Below are positions 33,301 to 45,300 of a DNA stretch of 64,000 nucleotides, piece after piece (within the stretch, counting starts at the first letter, position 1; each line of letters opens with the position of its first letter). The DNA is from Notospermus geniculatus (lineage: Eukaryota > Nemertea > Pilidiophora > Heteronemertea > Lineidae): contig NMRB01002528.1 of NCBI GenBank assembly GCA_002633025.1, forward strand, positions 3,225 to 67,224. Reading direction: 5' to 3'. The notes beneath the pieces were generated by a model that was given only the letters and a program-made list of their open reading frames with translations, was not told the origin of the DNA and ran no database searches. The position numbers and the translations under genes were made by a program.

Positions 33301-36300
33301 CGAACTTGAAACTGACGTCATAGGTGAAGTTGGGGGGCAGGTACACTGTGTGAAATACGGTACATATAATGATACATGGTGGTGAAGACGTCATCGACAT
33401 CATTTTAGGTGTTGACGTTGCATCATGAAAAAATTACCTGTACATTTTTCTACAGGAATAATGACACAAAAGACGTTGTCTTTATCACCATCTTATCTCT
33501 TAATTTTTAAGAAAAAAAGGAATGAGATTAAAAGAAAAATTCATCTGCTACACGACGATGTAAGTTTTACTGCCGGGCGACCAACACAAATGGTTTATTT
33601 TCACGCCAGAAATAAATGGAAATAACGTTAGAAAAAAGAAACTTCGGTCGCACCGCTCGCAGCGCCACGTCGTGACGTTAGTGTGCGGGTTACCCATTGA
33701 CAGGTGCATTGCACCTACAACATACCAATGACATGTCTTGCAAACTGTTTCGTGAATGATTCTCCTTTCTCATCTACGCTCTTCACTTTGCATTTCAACG
33801 TCCCAGTGTCTTTTGCTTGAGCATCTTCAATGAAGAGGTCCCCAGACGAACGGACGGTGTAGCGCTCCTCGACAACAGTGTTCCCTCTCTTGTCCAGCCA
33901 GGTGGCCTCAGGATCAAGAAACGAACCAGCCATGTCCTTCTTTATACAAGGAACGAGACCATCCTCGCCACGACGGATATGAACTGCGGAAAATAAGATA
34001 ATAGGGAGGTTTAGAAATCAAACGATAAACGTAAACGCTAACGACAACGTTATATTTGTACTGAAAATGCAATATAAAATTTGGTTAATATGTAGTATGA
34101 AAAATAACGTTGTCGTAAAGTTTACGTTTATCGTTTGATTTCTAAACCTCCCTAATACTCAGCAAGTCAAACCTAACTTGATTCTTACATGATCGGTTTT
34201 CGTCACCTTACAGGTAACAGGTTTTTCAAAAAATATCACTGACATTGAAATACATGTAAAATGATTTGATTCACACAACCGCGTCTACTGCTAACTCCCT
34301 TTTGAAAGTGATTGCATGAGTTCCAAAGTAACTAGATTGGTAACCGATCCTCCGCTAGGGGCGCTGGGCTGGCTGTCGCGTAGGATCGGTCCTGGCTAAT
34401 GAGGACGGCAGAAATCTGGCTGCCTCCGGAAGTGACGTAAATCAGACTGGTATCCAGTCATGACTGTACTTAGAACATGCACAACAACATGAATTGCAAC
34501 GCGGAATCATGGCGGCGAAAGTGGTAAACATTGCAGAGAATAAGGGCCGTATTCTAGAAGCTCCCTTAAGTGTAAGGTCGACCTAAATCTATTGTGTGCT
34601 ACCCTGTGAACAATAGCTAAAGGTCGACCTTACACTTAAGGAAGCTTCTAGAATACGGGCCTAAATATCGCTTTTCGCTCGCTACAAAGCATGCCTTAGC
34701 GATAATCAGTGCCAGAAGAAAGACTGAGTATGGGTTCTTGAAACCAATGCAGGCAAAAGCCTGCATTGCCATAGCGAATGACACAATGGTTATTATTCCA
34801 ACAGGTCATGGCAAAAAAAATAAACAAGTAGCCGATTCACGTTGACCAATCAACGCCAAGAAACTCGCAGGCAGTACCGGTCTATATATTTTATATTTAG
34901 AGACCGGGTACCAGTCTACCAAACTGGCTATTTATCGAGCTAAGCTCGCACACTTACTTGATTCTGAATACCGATCTGATTCTGTCGTGTTCTCAGCAAC
35001 AGCCAGACTGTCTATAACAGTATCCGTACCTTTCGAACCTCCTGCAACATTAGAAGAACTCTTGTCAATATTAGTGGATGGCAAGCGGTCCCAATATCCG
35101 ACGGAGTTATCAGAGTTCCAAGAAGGAGGAGGAGTACCAGCATGAACAACACCCGCCGAGTCAATATACTGGTCGACGTTACTTTCTATCTCAATTACTT
35201 CAGCGCCATTTTCTTTGGTGACGGGTGGTCCTTTTCTCACGTCCTGGTGAACTTGCCAGTCTTTAATAGATACAGAAGGGCCACTTTTTATATGTTCGTC
35301 GACGTTGATTTCAGATTTTCCTACTCTCCATTCCAGTTTCGTGTGGCGCGAGGTTTATCAACGATAGCTCCGCAACGGCTGTGCCGAATTTGACGTACCA
35401 TACATCAATCGATTTGTCGTTTTTGGCGCTACAGCCATCATCACTGTCATTTTCCCGCAAAACATGACAGAAAAAAGTTCCTTCACAAATCACAGTTTGT
35501 GTTGACGGCCGAAATGGCGGCCATTTTGAAATGACGCAATGCATCGCGCACGTGTAAACTGCACTGAACACCATGGCGAAATGAAATGGGTTTTGAGAAA
35601 GGGATCAGTTATGTCGGCCTTACGCGAAAAATGAAGATAGTAGAAAGATACCGGCAAGAAAGACAAGTCGATTGACGTATGTTTCGTCAAATTTGACCCA
35701 GCCGTTGCGGAGCTATCGTTGATAAACCTCGCGCCACTGGGAAGTGGAATGAACTGTAGCTTACTAGTATCTTTCAAAGCATCTAGCTCTGCTTTAAGGC
35801 CTTTCTCCTCTCCTCGCACAATGTCAATGGCATCAGTTTGACTGAGGCTCGTCTTTCCACCTTCATCGACTATCTCTTTCTCTATCTCAGCTTCCTTTTC
35901 CTCCACTTTGGTTTCTTTGTTCTGCAATTTTAATATTTCTTCTCTCAATTTACCTTCCGTTTTCTTCCTCAATTCTTCTGTTATCTTTTTCCCTGCCTTT
36001 TCTTTGCTCTTTTTCTCTGCCTCTTCTTTTCTCTTTCTCTCTGCCTCTTCTTTTCTCTTTCTCTCTGCCTCTAACCTCTTCCTTTCTTCTTCCGCTTTTC
36101 TCCTTTCTTCCTCTATCTTCTTCAATTTCTCCTTTCTTATCCTCTCCTCTTTCTCCTTTTTCGTTTCCACCACTTTCCCAACCTTTACTTCCCCTGTCTT
36201 CACCTCTTTTGTCTTATTCGTTTTCTTGTCTATTACTCCCTTCTTTCCTTCCTTGCCCTCTATCACCTTACTTTTTCCCTTTTTCACTCCCAACGTTGTT

Positions 36301-39300
36301 GTTGGAGACTCAGTCGTCGTCTGTTCCGTTGTGGTTTCACCCTTTTTCTGACTTTCTTTCCCTTCAGTTCCTTTGCCTGCAACAGTTACTAGAGACACCG
36401 GTAATATTGACATACGTGCCTTCGATACAAGGGGTACAATCATGAATGACAGAGATAAGGATTGGTCATATGCGAGGGCATAATGAATGACGATTACTCC
36501 AACGACGAAAAATAATGTTGGCGCTGCCAGTGGAAGTAATTACCATTCTGCAACAAGCAGTTACCATTCATAGACATGACTGTACACAGGTGCCACGACG
36601 AGAAAACAAAACCCTGCTTATCATGAATAGTTACAAGAAGTAGGCCTGTATCGAAGTCCAAATTATGGGGAGAGGTTACCACGCGTTAGGTGGTGAGGAA
36701 CTGCATGTAGGCCCCTAAATGTACTTGCTTTTCTCTTAAAATATCGTTTTCGAAGAAGAAAACATACCCTTTTTCGTGGGTTGTAAATCTGCATCAATCT
36801 GGCTGAGGTAGACCGAGAGATACGTGATTCCTGAGGCATTTATATGTGCCCCACAAGCCTCCCAAGTGCTTGTCGAACATGGAAGATGACAAGTGCTATC
36901 TTCTTGCTTTATTAGTCCCTCAATCGTGGAAGAACAAAGACAGAATTTGCTACAAATAGAAATGTTGAGGACGTTATACTGGGGCATTTCGAGATGAGTT
37001 GAGGTTACCTTATGAGTCTTGTATCAGATCAGCTCCCCTGTTGTGTATTAAGTGAGGACGCAATCAGTGTCTAGGCAGTAGCCCCCCCCCCCCAGATATC
37101 TGATTTTTCGCATGAATTTCAAAAACCTTACTTTTTCCCTTTTTCACTCCCAACGTTGTTGTTGGAGACTCAGTCGTCGTCTGTTCCGTTGTGGTTTCAC
37201 CCTTTTTCTGACTTTCCTTCCCTTCAGTTCCTTTCCCTGCAACAGTTACTAGAGATACCGGTAATATTGACATATAAGTGCCTTCGATACAAGGGGTACA
37301 ATCACGAATGACAGAGATAAGGATAGGTAACATGCGAGGGTACAATGAATGACGATTACTCCAACGACGAAAAATAATGTTGGCGCTGCCAGTGGAAGTA
37401 ATTACCATTCTGCAACAAGCAGTTACCATTCAGGAGGAATGAATGTACACAGTGCCACGACGAGAACAAAATCCTGCTTATCCTGAATACGTTACAAGAA
37501 GTAGGCCTCTATCAAAGTCCAAAATGTGCCCCTCCGGCCGCTACAAAACCAGTGTAAAGTCACACGGAAAATGATCCTGAACGTACCGCCATGACACCAG
37601 GAGATAAAGACAGGAAAAGGATCACTCAGACTTCGAAACAGACACACAGACAATATTGAAATTGAGAAATACATTGGTCCAAACTTGCCGACTTCAGAGT
37701 GTCTGATGACTGGTTTTGTGGAAGAGGGTTACATTTGTCAATTTAGTGTTGTCTGTCTATTGTGAAGTCTGAGTGATCCTGTTTCTATCTTTATCTCCTG
37801 GTGTCATGTCAGTACATTTAGCCTCATTTTCCATGTGTCTTTACCCTGGTTTTGTGGTGGAGGGTCACATAATTATGGGGAGAGGTTAACTCGCGTTAGG
37901 TGAGGAACTACATGTACATGTACTTGTTTTCCTCTTAAAATATCGTTTTCGAAGAAGAAAACATACCCTTTTTCGTGGGTTGTAAATCTGCATCAATCTG
38001 GCTGAGGTAGACCGAGAGATAGGTGATTCCTGAGGCATTTATGTGTGCCCCACAAGCCTCCCAAGTGCTTGTCGAACATGGAAGGTGACAAGTACTATCT
38101 TCTTGCTTTATTAGTCCCTCAACCGTGGAAGAACAAAGACAGAATTTGCTACAAATAGAAATGTTGAGGACGTTATATTGGGGCATTTCGAGATGAGTTG
38201 AGGTTACCTTATGAGTCTTGTATCAGATCAGCTCCCCTGTTGTGTATTAAGTGAGGACGCAATCAGTGTCTAGGCAGTAGCCCCCCCCCCAGATATCTGA
38301 TTTTTCACATGAATTTCAAAGAACGAGACCAAAATACCCGGGGAGCATTCCGGAAATTCCGCTAGGGCAAGCTATGAACCAAGAAACTTGAAAATGAAAC
38401 CAGACATTGTAATTTGTACCAAAATTAATAAGACAGATCAGATTTTTCGGTCACCGTAGTGATGACTGGGACATAGTGAATAAATGCAGCTTCAGTAAGA
38501 AACTCACCCATAGAAAGCCCCCTGTGTAGAAACCCACCCATAGAAAGTCCTGCATAGAAACTCGCCCATAGAAAGCCAACGCACAGAAACTCACCCATAC
38601 AAAGCCCCTCCACGTAGAAACTCAGCCATAGAAAGCCCCTCCACGTAGAAACTGAAAATCACCCATAGAAAGCCCACGCATAGAAACTCACCCAAAGAAA
38701 GCCCCCGCGTATTTCTTCTTCGCCTTCACACAGTCGTCTCTGCATTGGCCAATGGACTGCACTTGTGTTGGTGGCGTCTTCGTTTTGGTGCCGAAAAAGG
38801 CCTCGACCCTTTTCTTCCGCGGGTACTGGTAACAACCAATGTAGGCATCTGTAAGCAGTAGGAGAACCTCCACAGTTCCCGTTTCGAAAGTAAAATACGC
38901 TCCTGACGCATTATGTACATGTACAAGATACAACCATAAAGGAATCAAACAAAGGTTCAACGTATAAATTTAGCATTTTATAAATGTGGACAGTATCCCT
39001 TTAAACCTCAACAGATGTGTATCCCTGAGTTACTTCATCGTTCGCAGTTAAACCTTTATGTTTGGTTCCTTTATGATAAACACAATAGTTTTTGCTTGTA
39101 CCTACTCTGATTACTGACGTGATACACCGAGAGCCAGACTTTAAAAGAATCGCCTCTCTTTCCTCCACACTTCATTGAATGGTCCCATGCACATCTCTCG
39201 TTACACCGGGACTCATCGGCTTTTTTGAGCGACTTCAGAGAATCAGAACAACGGCATTTACGTCTGAAAGATATAAACAAATAAGTTGTATCTTTCACAT

Positions 39301-42300
39301 CTTTTACGGCTTGGTCTCCTGTCCAGTCCTATATGTTGCCAGTGGTAACAGCGAGGCTGGACTAATACCATGTCGAAACAAAAATGGCCGCCATACCTTC
39401 ATCACTTGAGAAGTTCCGGTCTTACTACTACTAAAGACCGACAAGGACCAAGAAGGACCGACAAGTTGTTTAAGTGACCGACAAGTAGGACAAAAAAACA
39501 AATTTACATTAATTTTAATTTTAATTAAGCTTTTATCTACCGACAAGTCCGACCGGCCGCGGTCGGTTGCTACGAAAACCAGGACTCGGCCGGGCTGTGT
39601 TGATTTTCACCTCGGACTTGTCGGTAGATAAAAGCTTCATTTTCTCGGCTACTTGTAGGTGTTTTGAGTTGAAATTCATAAATATAGTGGTAAACAAGCA
39701 TTGGATCCTGAAACAAAAAGAAAACCAATTTAAAATGTAAATTTGTTTTTTGTCCTACTTGTCGGTCACTTAAACAACTTGTCGGTCCTTCTTGGTCCTT
39801 GTCGGTCTTTAGTACGACCCAGAAGTTCAACGAGCTTTTATAGCGTGACTAACCCTTCATCAGGTAAGGTAACATGCTTCAACTCACTTCGTTCGTTTAT
39901 ACGCAGCAACACTCCCAATACCTTCGATCATTCAAAGATAGACTTGAACAGTTTTATCGAGCATGCACGACGTTGCCTAAAGGTCAAAGGTTACATCGGC
40001 CGTCGCGAGATACAAAACCTAAAGCATACTGTTGAGCTTTAAAGAATTATGTGACAAGACAAGGGCAGCCATGTTTCCAGCGAGCAGCGAAGTCAGAACA
40101 ATATTACAAATACTTCAAAAACTCACGCTAGTGTATTTCCTGAATATGAATTTCCAAGTGACGCACACTTATTTCTACAGCCTTTGACGGTGTTGATGTA
40201 CGGTATCGTGTGATCATCACGGAATGGAAGACTGCCGTCTTGTTCATAGCATCCGATATATTCTCCTTTGGTCAGAGAGGAAGTTAAAACAAATCAAAAC
40301 ATGGAACTTGACACCGGTGATACGGACCAGGGGCCTTATTCACAAGCACTCTTAAAGGAGTTAGACGCCGAAATTGTAAAGCATGTCCCAAAAAGTCCAA
40401 ATAACATGATATAAACATCCATGTTTACAAACATTAAATGTAAACAATAAAGTCGTGATATATTATCTTTAAACCTTTATGTTTGGTTCCTTTATGATAA
40501 ACACAATAGTTTTTGCTTGTACCTACTCTGATTACTGACGTGATACACCGAGAGCCAGACTTTAAAAGAATCGCCTCTCTTTCCTCCACACTTCATTGAA
40601 TGGTCCCATGCACATCTCTCGTTACACCGGGACTCATCAGCTTTTTTGAGCGACTTCAGAGAATCAGAACAACGGCATTTACGTCTGGAAGATATAAACA
40701 AATAAGTTGTATCTTTCACATCTTTTACGGCTTGGTCTCCTGTCCAGTCTATATGTTGCCAGTGGTAACAGCGAGGCTGGACTAATACCATGTCGGAACA
40801 AAAATGGCCGCCATACCTTCATCACTTGAGAAGTTCAACGAGCTTTTATAGCGTGACTAACCCTTCATCAGGTATAAGGTAACATGCTTCAACTCATTCG
40901 TTTATACGCAGCAACACTCCCAATAAAGTCTTGCAACATCTATCTTCGACCTAATGGAATGCGGAAGTCATGTAATGTGGCAGAGCTTTGCGGTTTATAA
41001 TCATGCCTGTCGATCACTTGTGGTCGTTCCCGATTGTTCGTGTTGTCCACCGGTCATTCAATAGCCGCGTGTGATTAAAGGTCCGTGGAAAATCCAACGA
41101 TCAATTTCCTAACTTCCGCATTCCATTAGGTCAAAGATAGATGTTGCCAGACTTTACCTTCGATCATATATTTCAAAGATAGACTTGAACAGTTTTATCG
41201 AGCATGTACGACGTTGCCTAAAGGTCAAAGGTTACATCGGCCGTCGCGAGATACAAAACCTAAAGCATACTGTTCGGCTTTAAAGAATTATGTGACAAGA
41301 CAAGGGCAGCCGTGTTTCCAGCGAGCAGCGAAGTCAGAACAATATTACAAAATACTTTAAAAACTCACGCTAGTGTATTTCCTGAATATGAATTTCCAAG
41401 TGATGCACACTTATTTCTACAGCCTTTGACGGTGTTGATGTACGGTATCGTGTGATCATCACGGAATGGAAGACTGCCGTCTTGTTCATAGCATCCGATA
41501 TATTCTCCTTTGGTCAGAGAGGAAGTTAGAACAAATCAAAACATGGAACTTGACACCGGTGATACGGACCAGGGGCCTTATTCACAAGCACTCTTAAAGG
41601 AGTTAGACGCCGAAATTGTAAAAACAAGCTGGTTTGTTTACAAACATGGTCGGCAAACTAGTTTTATTCCTTCGTGCAGGTGGCAGCACCAGTAGTGCCC
41701 CGTGATCGTTAGACTGGTTCCCGGTCCGATGCAACTCACTCACGATATTCACGTCAGTACATATCACCGACAATAGGTGGCAGCACCGCAGGCGTCGCGT
41801 GGATAGAGAACCAGTGAGTGAGTGTTTACAACTTGGACGTCCAGCTCCTTTAATAGGGGAATATGCTTGGGTGGGCTTCAGCCACTCTTTCATTAAAGTC
41901 TGACTTTTCTCAATGCTTCAAGCAAAGAGAAAGTCTAACTTCAGCTATACTTTAGGCTAAAGTCCGACCCGAGCAATCGGCCCGAAGTCTAACTAAGTCC
42001 GACCCCGAGCACATGGCCCATAGCAGGAATTCGTAACATTCCAGGATGTATGTGCGTCAACCATTGAACAATGGTTTAAGGGGACGCTGCGAATGCGCAA
42101 CCGGGAAAGCGCTAACTGCATCATTCATAGTGCATTCATACATTGCAAAGTTCCTAAAGTCCTTTCTTCGTAACTATGGAAACCACAAATAAACAAACTG
42201 TCAAAATTATATTTTATTGGTCCTTTTATGATCACTTACTCTGACCGCCCAGGGCCAGTAATGCCTTGCCTTGGCCCTGGGCTCTTGTAAAGTTTACTCT

Positions 42301-45300
42301 TATATTGCATTAATAAATCACTTAAACAAACATAAACTTACTCTGACTTGTGGGAACCTTCAAGTTCTTGGGTATTACTACCCTATCTTTCGTTGGTATC
42401 ACCACGTTTCCTTTAGATTCCAGTTTCATTTTTTTCTCGCTCAGAGGTTTGTTAGCAGCAACTTGAAAAGAAATTCATACTTCAAGTAGAATATAGACTT
42501 TCATCCTTAAAAGGAGACATCCGAACGATATTGCCCGGCGGGCACTAGTTGTTTTTGTTTTGATTAGCGCACAGCGACGTCTGTTAATCAGCGGTGACAC
42601 TACGCTATGGCACAGGCCCCTGGAGAGCTATCAGTGAGTTCACGTACCTAACCAAACGTATAAAAAAAGGCTGAGGATATGTACACAGCATGCTGTGTAT
42701 GCAACTGAAAAACTATGGTTGGGTACACAGCATGCTGTGACAGCAAGCCAACATATATTCTTGCGTACACAGCAGGTATATTTAATATTCATTAGGTGCA
42801 TAATAATAGCTCCGCCTCCCCCTCTGCTGTGTACCGAGGATGTGTACGTTTTTGCGTACACAGTACAGCATGTGTACAGCAGAAAATACAGTTGCTTACA
42901 CAGCATGTCCTCGTTTTTCTTGTTTTGGGAGGACACAGAGGCTAAAATCTGGGCATCAGGACAGTCCCCGCATGACCGGCGCTACGGCTGGTGTGTTGCC
43001 CGCCATGTATGCACTGCCATTTCACAAAGGCGTACTTCAGGTCCCTTGGCAATTTAATAGGTTTTTAAAGTATTTTCAACTGGGCCTCCACGGTTCTGGA
43101 ATGGCGGACTGAGAATACTACACTCTTTTCCTCCTGATAAGCCTTAATAGACAACTGAAGGGCCTCAAAAGAATCGAATTTTGCACCCACTTTCAGCGGA
43201 ATCGGCGGGGACTCGCTGGCGGCGGCCATTGTTTCTTCTGTGGGTGTGGCCGGGGCCATTGTTGTATTAATTAATGACGTGAAGGAGGTAAATTATGTTA
43301 ATTTATTGGTCATGCTGTGGAAGCAATAAAAACCACGTGTTCCGTGCACATCAGATCTGCTGTGTACATATCCACTTCGATAAAAAAAACCACACAACAC
43401 GTATCTAAAAACACACCCTGAGCACGAAGAAAGATGAACTTACTGAAATACTTCTTTCCATTTCTCTTACTGAAGTGGACACTCAGATAGTCGTCTTTGC
43501 CTTGTGGAGCTCCACCACAGTAGTTATAGTTGTTGCTTTTGCAGGGATAGTTGCAGAAGGAGTCCTGGACAGGTAGGAGGTGAGTAAGGCTGTCACTGCA
43601 CATACAGTATATACTGGAAAAGAAGAATAAGTCAATTTACCATTTCTACTTGTAGATATGGTCATTCAAAACGAAATATTAATCACGAGTTCGACGAGGA
43701 AAACAAAAAAAGCCTGCGTATTGACTTAGAGCGAACTGATAGCGGATTTTATTTACATTTGGCTGGTGTTTGTAAACACAAAATTTCAGCCAATAAGAAT
43801 GCACGAACATTTCTTTGTTGACATTCTGGAGATCTTCCCGACAATTCGTCCCCTTTCAAATTCTATTTCTAAATCTTTTTTTTTCGATAACAATTCGCTT
43901 TAAGACAAAGGCACAGGAAGTCTATGACGTTCATAATTGTTTTTCCGCTAACTTTGTTTTTTTATTTTTTTGATTGTACTAGACGAGTCGTCATCATCGA
44001 GTGATCTCGACTGAGACCTGGTATAGAGGCTATGCACGTGACGTCATCAGCGAGGTGACGGTGCTCCGTCCATTTTCCATCCAACACGTGGTGTCATACC
44101 CATTGATGACGTCAGTGCATATAGCCTGCTATACAGTCACAGATGTCGAAATATAGGCCTACCGGTACAGCATTGACATCTTGACCTACTATTTGTAGTT
44201 TCCTGCAAAGATCTTTTTCTTGGCAGCGCAGTGGGCTCGACATGTCCGAACCGACCATTTCTCAACCTTCCCTTTAAACGGATTGTCAGCTGATTTCAAA
44301 CGTACTCCAAAGCAGCCCGTGTATGCAGCTGGAATGATGAAGACCAGAGGATAATCAGATCGCTGACAAGGTCAAAGGACCATGGGACTATCGTCAACCC
44401 AAACACCCTCTGGTGCACTGTTAAAAATATCTGTAAATTTACAGCAGAATTTTCACTGCATGCCCTACTAAAAATATTCATGAATTCACCCAAGAAACAC
44501 CCTTCAGGAACACAGCAGGGACACCCAAGAAAACACCACACAGGATGACAGGGTGTTTCTTGGGTGGTTCCAATGGTGTCCAAATGGTGACCCAATGGGT
44601 GAAATGAAACAGCCCCACCTCACCGACTCACAGGTGTCCGTGTGAGGTGGGACATCATAGGGTGTCCGTTTTTTGGTGGGACATATGGAGTGTCCGAAGG
44701 TTTGAGGGAATATGTGCCCTTCGGCTTCGGAAGTATTCTTTCCCTTCCGAGGACACTGAAGAGAGCACCCCCTGTACCTCATAAAAATGCTTGAAAACAG
44801 TGAAGTTGTCAAGACTTGTAAAGTTTTTGACATGTGAAGAGACTGCTCCGGAAGTGTATGTTTTATGTTTTAACATTAATTTGGTTTTTCGTCAAAACTA
44901 TTAGTACCACATTCTCGCTCAAAATGGCAGATCAACTGTAACCAACATCAGAAATGATGTCTATAGGGGCCAGAATCGTAAAGATTTACAAATCAGAATG
45001 TTCTTTTGCCAATTCTCCTCTCTCGTATTTTCCTTTTTACTGAAAATACTCCACAAAAACACTCCACTTTTTACTGAAAATAAGTCCGAAGTAAATTCAC
45101 GAAAGGTTCGGGAAAAAAGTTCGCGCCCCGTCACTAAACTCTTCCTATTGTAGACATGGAAGAAGTGACCGTTATATTGCACTTACCTTTGTAATCCGAA
45201 CGATAGACTGATGACAAGAAAGTAGTCTTTGCCTTGCCATGCCCGTATGTATCGTCAATGAGCTTTCCACCGCCACACATTACGTTTGGTTCTCTTTGAC

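Larger units (their letters stand above)
36285..38320. repeat. Tandem duplication of WSC9 second half and stalk start
   Basis: Unit 36285-37127 and unit 37128-38320 both end in CATGAATTTCAAA preceded by a C-run and AGATATCTGATTTTT. The second unit has extra sequence (about 37510-37870). The breakpoint at 37127/37128 cuts the coiled-coil exon. Confidence 0.8.

Noticed and set aside
35908-36351. 147-codon + strand frame, very rich in Ser and Phe
   Set aside because: It is the antisense shadow of the Lys/Glu-rich coiled-coil exon.
38490-38712. CRISPR-like array or repetitive coding segment
   Set aside because: Units contain stop codons on the gene strand and are copies of a splice-site region, so it is a non-coding minisatellite.
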